Of a stretch of DNA of 64,000 bases, positions 34,535-42,746 are shown one piece after another. The translations under genes were made by a program, and so were the position numbers. Below the pieces are notes generated by a model that had not been told where the DNA came from, ran no database searches, and saw only the letters and a program-made list of their open reading frames with translations. Source of the stretch: Vannielia litorea (lineage in GTDB: Bacteria > Pseudomonadota > Alphaproteobacteria > Rhodobacterales > Rhodobacteraceae). How positions within the stretch are numbered: the first letter of the stretch is position 1; every line of letters begins with the position of its first letter. The DNA lies in contig NZ_QTNQ01000004.1 of the NCBI RefSeq assembly GCF_018424695.1, positions 50,136 through 114,135 of the forward strand. Reading direction: 5' to 3'.

Positions 34535-35269
34535 CTACTGCCCAAGCCCACCATCTCGCAGGGTAACGCCAAGGCGTTCAGCGGCACTGCGAATGTGTTG
34601 CCGCATGGCATCCCGCGCGCCGGATCGGTCCTGTGCTTCGACATGGCCGAGAATGCTGCGATGTTCGTCGAGCGTGCGCTTGGCCAAATCGTCGGAGGTG
34701 TAAACCGCCGCAGTGTCGCGCGTCGTTCCTTTCAGCCGGAAGGATATGTAGGTGGAAAGTCCCATCAGGTAGGTGTTGCCGGTCGCACTCGCTAGGGCCC
34801 GGTGAAAGCGTGCATCGGCCTCAAGCTTGGCCTCATCGAAAAACGGTGTTTCGGCGAGGTCAGAGAGCGCCGAGTGCAGTTCTGCAAGGTCGGCGTCGGT
34901 CCGGCGCATCGCGGCGATCCCGGCGATCTCGATTTCCAGCACCCCACGCAGTTCGAAGAGGTCACCGAGGTTTTCGCTGTCGCCCAGCCCGCTGCCGTCG
35001 ATCCGAAAGGTCAGGCGCTCGTTTTGCGGGCACACCACCGCGCCACGTCCCTGCCGGCTATCAAGGATGCCTTCATATCGGAGCCTTGCGATGGCCTCGC
35101 GCACCACATTCCGGCTGACACCGAAACTCCGGGCAAGCTCAGTCTCTGTGGGCAACACCTGCCCCTCCGCCAGCGCGCCCGATGCGATCTGCTCCATGAG
35201 CTTGTCTGCAATGCGGTCCGGCAGCCCGGTGGGGCGTTCTACGACAAACTTGGTGCTCAACTCTTCCAC
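34535..35269 (-). CDS. GntR-family regulator, FCD (FadR) subfamily, no. 1
   Basis: 244 residues: N-terminal winged helix (LPDRIADKLMEQIASGALAEGQVLPTETELARSFGVSRNVVREAIARLRYEGILDSRQGRG) and a C-terminal all-helical FCD ligand domain starting around FELRGVLEIEIAGIAAMRR, with metal-binding type histidines in ARFHRAL and DEHRSIL. The start is set at GTG 35269, with AGGA upstream on the minus strand; the longer frame to a TTG at 35377 would cover the promoter region. Divergent from the oxidase/FAH operon at 35418 and probably its repressor, through the site at 35358. Confidence 0.9.
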   Translation of the reverse strand: MEELSTKFVVERPTGLPDRIADKLMEQIASGALAEGQVLPTETELARSFGVSRNVVREAIARLRYEGILDSRQGRGAVVCPQNERLTFRIDGSGLGDSENLGDLFELRGVLEIEIAGIAAMRRTDADLAELHSALSDLAETPFFDEAKLEADARFHRALASATGNTYLMGLSTYISFRLKGTTRDTAAVYTSDDLAKRTLDEHRSILGHVEAQDRSGARDAMRQHIRSAAERLGVTLRDGGLGQ

Positions 35270-35357
35270 GTCCTGCGCTCTTGGTCCGCCCGGCGGGGCG
35301 TTTGGGGAGGGATAGCAGACCCGCCCACGGGCAGGATACTGTTTTCCGATAATATGA

Positions 35358-35368
35358 TTGTTGGACAA
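35358..35368 (+). promoter_or_regulatory. Candidate FCD-GntR operator TTGTTGGACAA
   Basis: Fits the FadR-subfamily pattern TNGTNNNACNA as TTGT-TGG-ACAA, extended on the left to ATTGT. It lies between the divergent GntR gene and the oxidase gene, overlapping a possible -35 (TTGGAC 35361, 17-base spacer, TATCAG 35384) for the oxidase operon. Confidence 0.5.
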
Positions 35369-35417
35369 ATAGGGCAAAGCTGATATCAGCGCCTCCGGTG
35401 AACTGCGGAGGAGCCCT

Positions 35418-36857
35418 ATGGATAAGCGTGGAATCGTGGCCGGATTGGCGGAGCTGGTGGGCGACCGCCACGTGCTGGTCGAACCGGCGGATACGGCGAG
35501 CTACACACGCGATTGGTCGGGAGACAACCTTGCCGACCCGCTCTGCGTGGTGCGCCCAGCATCAACGGCCGAGGTCTCCGCCGTGATCCGTTTCGCCAGG
35601 GCGCACGGGCTGGCCGTGGTCCCCCAAGGCGGCAACACCGGCCTCGTTGCGGGCACCAGCGCGACTGGCGGGCGCGATATCTTGCTGAACCTCGGTCGGA
35701 TGCGAGCGATCCGTAGCATCGAGCCGACAGACATGGTCATGCAGGTCGAGGCGGGCCTGACCGTTGAGGAAGCGCGCAGTGCTGCCGAAGAGGTGGGCCG
35801 CCTGTTCCCGCTCGCCTTCGGGGCGCAAGGCACGGCGCAGATCGGTGGGGCAATCGCGGCCAACGCGGGCGGGTTGAACGTGCTGCGCTACGGCATGACC
35901 CGCAATCTCGTGCTCGGCCTTGAGGTGGTGCTGGCCGATGGGACGGTTGTTGACACGCTCTCTTCACTCGCCAAAGACAACCGGGGCCTCGCGCTGCATC
36001 AGCTCTTCATCGGCACCGAGGGCACGCTCGGCGTGGTGACAGCCGCCAGCCTGCGCCTCTCCCCGCGCAACACCCGACGCCAGACCGCGCTCCTCGCCTT
36101 CGAGGGCCTCCCCGAGATCGTGGCCTTCGCCTCCGATGCGCGAGCACATTGCTCTGACTTGCTCTCTGCCTTCGAGTTCATGCCCGGTGCCGCCATCGAC
36201 CTGGCCACCGAACACGTCGAAAGCCTACGCGACCCTCTTGAAGCACGGCACGCCTATTACGTTTTGCTGGAGATCGCGGCGTCCGGGCCGATCGACCTTG
36301 ATGCGCTCCTCATGGGCCTGCTGGAAGATGCAATGGGTGACGGCCGGGTGCTGGACGGCGTGGTTGCCACAAGCGATAGCCAGCGTCAGGAATTGTGGTT
36401 GCTCCGCGAGGCGATGGTAGAGGCGCAGGCGGCGCAGGGTCGCCACATGCGAACGGATTTCTCGGTGCCGCTGTCGCGCGTGGCCCAGCTGGTCAAGGCG
36501 CTGGAACTGGTTGTGGAGCGCGAACTACCGGGCTGGACCTCCCTGGCTTACGGCCACATGGGCGACGGCAATGTGCATTTCAACGTGTTGCCTCCCGAGG
36601 GAACAGGGCAGGCCGCTTTCACCACGGCTGTCGGCCAGGCGCGAACGCGCATGTACGAGATCGTCCGCAGTTTTGACGGGTCGCTTAGCGCCGAACACGG
36701 AATCGGACGCGAGCGCCTTTCCGCGCTCTACGCGGATCGCGCGCCCGAGGTGCTGCGGTTGGCCGAGACGGTAAAAGCGCTGCTCGATCCGGAAGGCCGG
36801 CTCAACCCGGGCTGCCTCTTTCCGGTGCGGCGAGATGATGAAGGAGAGCACGCATGA
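35418..36857 (+). CDS. FAD-linked 2-hydroxyacid oxidase/dehydrogenase (GlcD / D-2-hydroxyglutarate dehydrogenase family)
   Basis: 479 residues with the PCMH-type FAD-binding domain (RPASTAEVSAVIRFARAHGLAVVPQGGNTGL, then GGAIAANAGGLNVLRYGMTRNLVLGLEVVLADG and GTEGTLGVVTAASLRL) and the C-terminal FAD-oxidase domain with YGHMGDGNVHFNVL and LSAEHGIGRERLSALY. The family oxidises D-2-hydroxyacids such as D-lactate, glycolate or D-2-hydroxyglutarate; the substrate here is open. First gene of an operon with the FAH-family gene, which it overlaps by ATGA. Confidence 0.92.
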   Translation: MDKRGIVAGLAELVGDRHVLVEPADTASYTRDWSGDNLADPLCVVRPASTAEVSAVIRFARAHGLAVVPQGGNTGLVAGTSATGGRDILLNLGRMRAIRSIEPTDMVMQVEAGLTVEEARSAAEEVGRLFPLAFGAQGTAQIGGAIAANAGGLNVLRYGMTRNLVLGLEVVLADGTVVDTLSSLAKDNRGLALHQLFIGTEGTLGVVTAASLRLSPRNTRRQTALLAFEGLPEIVAFASDARAHCSDLLSAFEFMPGAAIDLATEHVESLRDPLEARHAYYVLLEIAASGPIDLDALLMGLLEDAMGDGRVLDGVVATSDSQRQELWLLREAMVEAQAAQGRHMRTDFSVPLSRVAQLVKALELVVERELPGWTSLAYGHMGDGNVHFNVLPPEGTGQAAFTTAVGQARTRMYEIVRSFDGSLSAEHGIGRERLSALYADRAPEVLRLAETVKALLDPEGRLNPGCLFPVRRDDEGEHA

Positions 36858-37984
36858 CGTTTGAACTCGAAGGCGATGGCTGCTGGCTTGGCCGTGTCTG
36901 GAACCCAGAGGTTTCCGGCCCATCCGTAGTAACTGTTCGTGAGGGCAGGGTTCTCGATATCACTTCTCGCGCCGCGCCCACCGTGCGCGACATCTGTGAA
37001 ATGGAAGACCCGGCGGAGTATGTCAGGGGTGCATCTGGCACTGACATCGGGGCGCTGGATCAGATCTTTGCCGAAAGCTCAGCCTGGCGACCCCTTGCAC
37101 CCATAGACCTTCAGGCCGTGAAAGCCTGTGGCGTCACCTTCGCGGGCTCGATGGTAGAGCGCGTCATCGAAGAGAAGGCCGCAGGCGACCCGAGCCGCGC
37201 CGAGGCCATCCGGCGCCGGGTAGGTGAGACCATCGGAAACTCCTTGCGCAACATCGCGCCCGGCTCCGCCGAGGCGGCCCGGATCAAGGAAGCCCTGATC
37301 GCCGAGGGACTCTGGAGCCAATACCTCGAAGTAGGTATCGGGCCGGATGCCGAAGTGTTCTCCAAGGCCCAGGTGCTCTCTTCGGTCGGGCATCTGGCCG
37401 AGATCGGCCTGCACCCGGTGTCACGCTGGAACAACCCTGAGCCCGAGGTGGTTCTCGCCGTCGCCTCGACCGGGCGCGTGATTGGCGCGACCTTGGGCAA
37501 CGACGTGAACCTGCGCGACGTGGAAGGTCGTTCGGCTCTTCTGCTTTCGAAGGCAAAGGATAACAATGGTTCCTGCGCAATCGGCCCGATGCTGCGGCTG
37601 TTTGATGGCGCTTTCGGGATAGAAGACGTGCGTAAGGCCGAAGTGGGTCTGCGGGTGACCGGAACCGATGGCTTCGTCCTTGAGGGCCGCTCCGACATGA
37701 CCCTCATCAGCCGCGACCCTCTCGATCTGGTGCGCCAAACGGTGGGGCCTCACCACCAGTACCCCGACGGTTTGGTGCTGTTTTTGGGGACACTCTTTGC
37801 CCCAACTGAGGACCGTGACGCGCCGGGGCAGGGTTTCACTCACAAGCTCGGAGATGTTGTCGAGATTCGGTCGGAGAGGCTCGGCGTCTTGCGCAACACA
37901 GTGAACCTTTCCACCGAGTGCCCACCTTGGACGTTCGGGCCGAGTCACCTGATGCGCAACCTCGCGCGGCGCGCGCTCCTCTAG
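36854..37984 (+). CDS. Fumarylacetoacetate hydrolase-family protein (GguC/AraD1-like, 2-keto-3-deoxy acid dehydratase candidate)
   Basis: 376 residues. The C-terminal FAH fold shows the metal-site segments YLEVGIGPDAEVFSKAQVL, NPEPEVVLAV and IGATLGNDVNLRDVEGRSALLLSKAKDNNGSCAIGPM. Proteins of this length and pattern are often annotated GguC or AraD1, and some FAH-fold members dehydrate 2-keto-3-deoxypentonates to alpha-ketoglutaric semialdehyde. The aldehyde dehydrogenase at 52783 would use that product, and the enolase-superfamily enzyme at 51419 could make the substrate, so a Weimberg-type route is plausible. The assignment is inference from family and context. Confidence 0.8.
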   Translation: MTFELEGDGCWLGRVWNPEVSGPSVVTVREGRVLDITSRAAPTVRDICEMEDPAEYVRGASGTDIGALDQIFAESSAWRPLAPIDLQAVKACGVTFAGSMVERVIEEKAAGDPSRAEAIRRRVGETIGNSLRNIAPGSAEAARIKEALIAEGLWSQYLEVGIGPDAEVFSKAQVLSSVGHLAEIGLHPVSRWNNPEPEVVLAVASTGRVIGATLGNDVNLRDVEGRSALLLSKAKDNNGSCAIGPMLRLFDGAFGIEDVRKAEVGLRVTGTDGFVLEGRSDMTLISRDPLDLVRQTVGPHHQYPDGLVLFLGTLFAPTEDRDAPGQGFTHKLGDVVEIRSERLGVLRNTVNLSTECPPWTFGPSHLMRNLARRALL

Positions 37985-38004
37985 GTCAGTTTGTCACGTC
38001 TTTT

Positions 38005-38014
38005 TGGCATGCCA
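38005..38014 (+). promoter_or_regulatory. Operator TGGCATGCCA, distal site of the TTT operon
   Basis: Perfect 10-bp palindrome with flanks TTT...TAA, 129 bases upstream of the TTT receptor gene. Same core as the sites at 38090, 52568 and 52664. The probable binder is the GntR regulator encoded at 41242. Confidence 0.6.
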
Positions 38015-38063
38015 TAATGTGCGTTCAAAAGGTACATTGCTGAAAAAACTAAGTTTATTTAGA

Positions 38064-38099
38064 TTGACCTGATCGTTAATGCGAAAATATGGTATGCAA
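38064..38099 (+). promoter_or_regulatory. Promoter TTGACC-18-TATGGT with overlapping operator TGGTATGCAA
   Basis: TTGACC (38064-38069) and TATGGT (38088-38093) form a promoter for the TTT receptor gene 50 bases downstream. The -10 box is overlapped by TGGTATGCAA (38090-38099), a one-mismatch version of the TGGYATRCCA operator, as expected for repression. The dehydratase promoter at 52574-52603 has the same geometry. Confidence 0.55.
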
Positions 38100-38142
38100 A
38101 ACCGGCAGAGCCCCTGTTCGGTCTCAAGCAAGGGAGGAAAGC

Positions 38143-39108
38143 TTGAAACACTTCAAAACGCTCTTCGCGGCATCCGTCGCACTGATGATGGGCACTCAGG
38201 CGCACGCGTGGGAGCCTGAGGGCACCGTTGAATTCGTGGTGCCTTACAGCGCCGGTGGCGGGAGCGATGTGAACGCCCGCCTGCTTGTCGAAGCCTGGCG
38301 GAAGCATGACATCGTGGATGCCAACGTCGTCGTACTGAACAAGTCCGGCGGCTCCGGCGCAGTGGGTAACACCTACACCTTCAGCAAAGATGGCGACCCA
38401 AACACAATCCAGACCTATGTGTCCGGCCAGATGATGAGCTCGATCTCCAACAACGCGGCGGTCAAGCTCGAGCACCTCACGCCACTCGGCACCCTAACCC
38501 TCGACACGCTGCTGCTCGTGACCCGCAGTGCAGATGACTACGCCAATTTCGCGGCGCTCGTCGAGGACGCCGCCAAGGAGCCCAACAGCGTCACCATCGG
38601 CGGCGTGTCGCGCGGCAGCGAGGATCATCTCGTTTTCACCATGCTGAACGACAGCGTCGATGCCGAGCTGCAATACGTGCCCTTCGACGGCGGCGGTGAT
38701 GTTCTGTCGGCGCTTCTCGGCGGTCACGTGGATGCAGCGATCTTCAACCCCAGCGAAATCGGACAGCAGGTCGAGGCCGGTCGTGCGCATCCCCTCGGCG
38801 CCTTCTCCGAAGAGCGCCTCGCCGCGCCATTTGAAGCCACCGAAACCTTCGGCGAGATGGGCTATGCCGATGTGGCCATCAGCCTGTTCCGCGGCTACGT
38901 CGGCCCGCCCAACATGCCTGCAGAAGCCGTCGCCTATTGGGAGAACGCCTTGAAAGAGGCCTATGAAACCGAGACCTGGCAGCAAGAATACATTGCCGAC
39001 AAGGGCTTGATCGGGCGCTTCATCGGCGCTGCCGACAGCGCAGAATTCTATGCCCGCGAGGCAGAGAAGTATCAGCGCCTCCTCGAGGCCGTGGGCTTCG
39101 TCAACTGA
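38143..39108 (+). CDS. Tripartite tricarboxylate transporter (TTT) substrate-binding protein, TctC family
   Basis: 321 residues, periplasmic. Signal peptide MKHFKTLFAASVALMMGTQAHA, then WEPEGTVEFVVPYSAGGGSDVNARLL, the usual start of TctC-type (Bug) receptors with the ligand-binding SAGGGSD loop. The start is TTG at 38143 with an ideal GGGAGGAAAGC upstream; the frame open to 38089 would begin inside the promoter. Bug receptors bind carboxylates such as citrate, tartrate or aromatic acids; ligand unknown here. A double stem-loop separates it from the membrane genes. Confidence 0.93.
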   Translation: MKHFKTLFAASVALMMGTQAHAWEPEGTVEFVVPYSAGGGSDVNARLLVEAWRKHDIVDANVVVLNKSGGSGAVGNTYTFSKDGDPNTIQTYVSGQMMSSISNNAAVKLEHLTPLGTLTLDTLLLVTRSADDYANFAALVEDAAKEPNSVTIGGVSRGSEDHLVFTMLNDSVDAELQYVPFDGGGDVLSALLGGHVDAAIFNPSEIGQQVEAGRAHPLGAFSEERLAAPFEATETFGEMGYADVAISLFRGYVGPPNMPAEAVAYWENALKEAYETETWQQEYIADKGLIGRFIGAADSAEFYAREAEKYQRLLEAVGFVN

Positions 39109-39115
39109 CCCCTGA

Positions 39116-39174
39116 GGCGGGCGGCAAGCCAACCATTGCCGCCCGCCAAAAAACCGCCCGTCGTTGCAACGGGC
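39116..39174 (+). promoter_or_regulatory. Two stem-loops between the TTT receptor and membrane genes
   Basis: GGCGGGCGGCAA (39116-39127) pairs perfectly with TTGCCGCCCGCC (39136-39147) and is followed by six A. A second arm pair, GCCCGT (39156-39161) with ACGGGC (39169-39174), follows. Likely stabilises the receptor message and reduces readthrough into tctB-tctA. Confidence 0.65.
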
Positions 39175-39200
39175 GCTGACCATTTTCCAGGAGACAGATC

Positions 39201-39665
39201 GTGTCGACTTCCGACGAACCGCGCGCACCGCGGCCTCTCTTCGTGTCCGCCGTGGCTCTCGCCTGCCTCTGCTTCGGGGCCCTCTTCTTCGGGTTCGGCG
39301 TGTTCAAATACGGCTTCTGGATGGACCGTGGCCCCGGTGCCGGTTTCTTCCCGGCCGTATTCGGCGCGGGTACAACGCTGCTTGCCGCCTTCGAGCTGAT
39401 GCGCCCCGGCCAGATCAAGGGCCGGGTCCAGCTCAGAAACCACGTGCCGATCATCGCCATGCTCGCCGCAATCCTTTGCATCCCGCTCATAGGGATGATC
39501 CCCGCCATGGCGCTGTTCGTGCTGGGATGGCTGAAGCTGGTCGAGGGCGCGCCATGGCTGCGCTCGCTGCTGGTCGCCGCGGTAACGGCTGTGCTGACCA
39601 CGCTGATCTTCGACATGTGGCTGCGGGTGCAATTCCCGCCGAGCCTTCTTGACAAACTCCTCTGA
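39201..39665 (+). CDS. TTT transporter small membrane subunit, TctB family
   Basis: 154 residues, four predicted helices, with the family pattern FGFGVFKYGFWMDRGPGAGFFPAVFG after helix 1 (the GPGxFP loop). Start is GTG at 39201 after CAGGAGACAGATC. It forms the inner-membrane transporter with TctA, encoded 10 bases downstream, and works with the periplasmic receptor encoded upstream, using the membrane ion gradient. Confidence 0.92.
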   Translation: MSTSDEPRAPRPLFVSAVALACLCFGALFFGFGVFKYGFWMDRGPGAGFFPAVFGAGTTLLAAFELMRPGQIKGRVQLRNHVPIIAMLAAILCIPLIGMIPAMALFVLGWLKLVEGAPWLRSLLVAAVTAVLTTLIFDMWLRVQFPPSLLDKLL

Positions 39666-39675
39666 GGGTCCCGAC

Positions 39676-41184
39676 ATGGACACGCTGATTGCACTACAAA
39701 ACGGCTTCGCCACCTCCCTGTCCCTCGGAAACCTGAGTGCGGCTCTTATCGGGGCGGCCTTGGGCATCATCGTAGGCGCCATTCCGGGGCTGGGCTCGGT
39801 GACCGGTATCGCCCTCCTGCTGCCGCTCACCTTCGGGATGGACCCGACCACTGCAGTCATCCTGCTGGCGGCGCTCTACTACGGGTGCATGTTCGGCGGC
39901 GCCTACAGTGCCATTCTGCTGAACATCCCAGGTGACGCCCCGGCGGTGATGACCGCGCTCGATGGCTACCCGATGGCCAAGCGCGGCGAGGGCGGGCAGG
40001 CGCTCTTCGCGGCCAATCTCGCCTCTTTCATCGGTGGCACGGTGGGGATCATCGCGCTCTCTTTCATGGGGCCGCTGCTCGCCGAGATCGGGCTGATGTT
40101 CGGCCCGCCCGAAACCGCAGCACTCATCCTGCTGGCCCTTTGCTCGATCGGCTGGATGCTGGGCGACAACGTGGCCAAGGGGCTGATCGCAACAATGCTG
40201 GGCATCCTGCTGGCGGTCGTGGGTATCGGCTCTACCTTCGGGCACGCGCGCTTCACGGGCGGCTCAATGCACCTGCTCAACGGGGTGTCCTTCATTCCAC
40301 TTGTCATAGGCATGTTCGGCTTCAGCCAGCTGCTTGAGATGATGACAGATCGTCCGAAGCAGGGTGAGGGGCCCAAGCAAATCCCGCTGCGAGAGTCGAT
40401 CCCGGGTCGTAAGCAGGTGGCGCGCCTCGTGCCGCTCAGCCTGCGCTCGGGCCTGATTGGCACCTTTGTCGGAATCCTGCCGGGGGCAGGGGCCACAACC
40501 GGCGCCTTTCTCTCCTACGTCTTCCAGCGCAAGATTGGCCGCAACGGCGACCAGATGGGCACGGGCGTAGTCGAGGGCGTGGCGGCTTCGGAGGCGGGCA
40601 ACAACGGTGCCGCCGCCGGCTCCTTCGCGCCGCTCCTGTCGCTCGGCATTCCGGGCTCGGGGACGTCGGCAGTGCTTCTCGGTGGCCTGATGATGTGGGG
40701 CCTTCAACCGGGCCCACTGCTCTTTACCACCCGGCCGGATTTTGTCTGGGGGCTGATCTCGTCGATGTATATCGGCACAGTCATGGCAGTGATCGCCGCG
40801 ATGCTGATCATCCCATTCCTGATGCAGATCCTGCGCATTCCGATCTCGGTGCTGATCCCGGTCATCGCCACTGTCTGCGTGTTCGGGGCCTATAGCGTTA
40901 ACGGCAGCATGTTCGATGTCTGGCTCATGCTGACCGTTGGCATCGCCGCCTATTACCTCAAGGTGGCCGAATACCCCATCGCACCCCTTGTGCTCGCATT
41001 CGTGCTCACCCCGAGGCTCGAAAGCAGCATCCGCCGTTCGTTCGATATCTCAAACGGCGATCCGTGGATTTTTCTTTCAAGCCCGATTAGCGTTACGCTA
41101 ATTTCGGTGATCTGCGCCCTGGTTGTAATGGGCGTCGCCGGTGCGGTGGCGAGTCGGGTCAGAGTTCGCACCGCCAGAACGTAA
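39676..41184 (+). CDS. TTT transporter large membrane subunit, TctA family
   Basis: 502 residues, about eleven to twelve helices. Conserved TctA segments are present: GAALGIIVGAIPGLGSVTGIALLLPLTFGMDP, YYGCMFGGAYSAILLNIPGDAPAVMTALDGYPMAKRGEGG, and the second half repeat GTFVGILPGAGATTGAFLSYVFQRK with LGIPGSGTSAVLLGGLMMWGL. ATG at 39676. A 57-base gap with a small hairpin (CCTGCGC 41202-41208 with GCGCAGG 41213-41219) precedes the GntR gene, which may be co-transcribed. Confidence 0.95.
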   Translation: MDTLIALQNGFATSLSLGNLSAALIGAALGIIVGAIPGLGSVTGIALLLPLTFGMDPTTAVILLAALYYGCMFGGAYSAILLNIPGDAPAVMTALDGYPMAKRGEGGQALFAANLASFIGGTVGIIALSFMGPLLAEIGLMFGPPETAALILLALCSIGWMLGDNVAKGLIATMLGILLAVVGIGSTFGHARFTGGSMHLLNGVSFIPLVIGMFGFSQLLEMMTDRPKQGEGPKQIPLRESIPGRKQVARLVPLSLRSGLIGTFVGILPGAGATTGAFLSYVFQRKIGRNGDQMGTGVVEGVAASEAGNNGAAAGSFAPLLSLGIPGSGTSAVLLGGLMMWGLQPGPLLFTTRPDFVWGLISSMYIGTVMAVIAAMLIIPFLMQILRIPISVLIPVIATVCVFGAYSVNGSMFDVWLMLTVGIAAYYLKVAEYPIAPLVLAFVLTPRLESSIRRSFDISNGDPWIFLSSPISVTLISVICALVVMGVAGAVASRVRVRTART

Positions 41185-41241
41185 GATTGGCCGGTCGGCT
41201 CCCTGCGCGGGGGCGCAGGCCTCAGGGGGTGCCGCAACAGG

Positions 41242-41973
41242 ATGGAAGAGAACGGGACGAGTGAAGCCGCGGAAACCGGCACCGTGACCGCGGCGCAGCC
41301 GGCAGCCACCGAGGAGCACAAGGCCGCCGTGGTGGCGGCCAAGCTCCGGGAGATGATCATCACCAACCGCTTCGCGCCCGGAAGCCCGGTGCGCGAACGT
41401 GCGCTGGCCGAGGAGCTACAGGTTTCCCGCACCCCGCTTCGTGAGGCGCTGAAGATTCTCGCCAATGAAGGGCTCCTCGTGCTCAATCCCCGGCGCGGCG
41501 CCACCGTCGCAGTGCTGGACGACGACGAAGTGCGCGAGTTGCTCCAATTGCTGGGCGGTCTTGAGGCTTTTGCCAGCCGCCTGGCCTGCGAAAACATCAC
41601 GGATGCGACGCTGCGCGAGTTGCAGGCCCTTCACCACGAGATGATCGCCGCTTATTGGCGCAGTGACCGGATCACCTACTTCCATCTGAACCAGAAAATT
41701 CACCTCACGCTGGTGCGCAGCGCCGGCAATTCGGTACTCGAAGAACATTACCGCATGGTGAACGCGCGGCTCTACCGCGTGCGATACGAGTTGAACCTCA
41801 AGACCAACCGCTGGGGAGATGCGATCCGCGACCATGAGGTCATCATGGAGGCGCTGGAGGCGCGGGATGGTGCGCGCCTTGCCACGGTCCTTGAGGACCA
41901 CGTGCTCAAGGCCTTCGACCGGTTGCGTCGGGGCGAAGTCGGCCCCGACGCAGAAGAAACCGCCGAGAGCTAG
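41242..41973 (+). CDS. GntR-family regulator, FCD subfamily, no. 2
   Basis: 243 residues. Winged helix: AAKLREMIITNRFAPGSPVRERALAEELQVSRTPLREALKILANEGLLVLNPRRGATV; FCD helical domain from about residue 95 (LLQLLGGLEAFASRLACENI, with FHLNQKIHLTLV and DHEVIMEAL carrying candidate metal ligands). It lies directly downstream of the TTT genes in the same orientation. It is the best candidate for the factor that binds TGGYATRCCA, present before the TTT operon and at the dehydratase/aldehyde dehydrogenase promoters. Its stop overlaps the convergent crotonase stop within AGCTAGCT. Confidence 0.92.
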   Translation: MEENGTSEAAETGTVTAAQPAATEEHKAAVVAAKLREMIITNRFAPGSPVRERALAEELQVSRTPLREALKILANEGLLVLNPRRGATVAVLDDDEVRELLQLLGGLEAFASRLACENITDATLRELQALHHEMIAAYWRSDRITYFHLNQKIHLTLVRSAGNSVLEEHYRMVNARLYRVRYELNLKTNRWGDAIRDHEVIMEALEARDGARLATVLEDHVLKAFDRLRRGEVGPDAEETAES

Positions 41974-42746
41974 CTGCCTGTCCAGTCAGGTTTGCGCTTC
42001 TCGCCGAAGGCCCGGATGCCCTCCCGAAAATCCTTGCTGCCGTAGCAAGAGGAGATGAGGTCGTCGATATCGGGCAGGCTTCCCTGCGTCAGGCGGCCAA
42101 GCGCCGCCTTGCTGGCCGCCATCGAGAGCGGCGCGCCGGAGCAGAGCTTCGCCACGAGCTTTTCTGCCGCCTCGTCGATCTCACCTTCCGTCACGATCCG
42201 CGCCAAAAAGCCGGTGCCGGCAAGCTCCTCGGCGGTCAGCAACTCCGCCAGCAGCAACATGCGCTTTGCGATGGCATCGCCCAATGCGCCCGACATGCGG
42301 GCATAGTTTCGGATCGACAGGCAGTTGCCCAGCGTCCGGGCGATCGGCACCCCAAACCGAGTGCCCGCTGTTGCGATCCTCAGGTCGCAGCCTCCTGCAA
42401 TGTTGAGCCCACCCCCAATCGCCAGCCCGTCGATCACCGCAAGGGTCGGGGCAGGGATAGCGGCGAAGGTGTCGAGGATGCGATCCATCTTGCGTTCGTA
42501 GGCAATGCCGTCTTCACCGCTCTCGAACTCGGCAAACTGCGCAATGTCGGACCCGGCCACAAAGGCCCGCCCGCCGACGCCCCGCAGCACGACCGCACGC
42601 AACCCTGCGGTGTCTGCCAGCTTCTGGCTGATCTCCTCGAACTCGCCATACATCTTCCATGTCATGGCATTCATCGCCTCGGGCCGATCAAACCAGATGC
42701 GGGCAACCGGGCCATCCAGCTCCAGCCGGACCTCGCCCGCACTCAT
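41970..42746 (-). CDS. Crotonase-superfamily protein lacking both classical catalytic glutamates
   Basis: 258 residues with the crotonase oxyanion-hole segments GRAFVAGSDIAQF and IDGLAIGGGLNIAGGCDLRIA. Aligned by eye with enoyl-CoA hydratase, the glutamates that activate water (E144 and E164 of the rat enzyme) correspond to I135 in FGVPIART and R162 in AIAKRML, so ordinary hydration is unlikely. Isomerase, decarboxylase, hydrolase or C-C cleavage are open options. Starts by ATGA-type overlap with the upstream CoA-transferase gene, so it likely acts on the CoA ester formed there. Confidence 0.85.
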   Translation of the reverse strand: MSAGEVRLELDGPVARIWFDRPEAMNAMTWKMYGEFEEISQKLADTAGLRAVVLRGVGGRAFVAGSDIAQFAEFESGEDGIAYERKMDRILDTFAAIPAPTLAVIDGLAIGGGLNIAGGCDLRIATAGTRFGVPIARTLGNCLSIRNYARMSGALGDAIAKRMLLLAELLTAEELAGTGFLARIVTEGEIDEAAEKLVAKLCSGAPLSMAASKAALGRLTQGSLPDIDDLISSCYGSKDFREGIRAFGEKRKPDWTGS

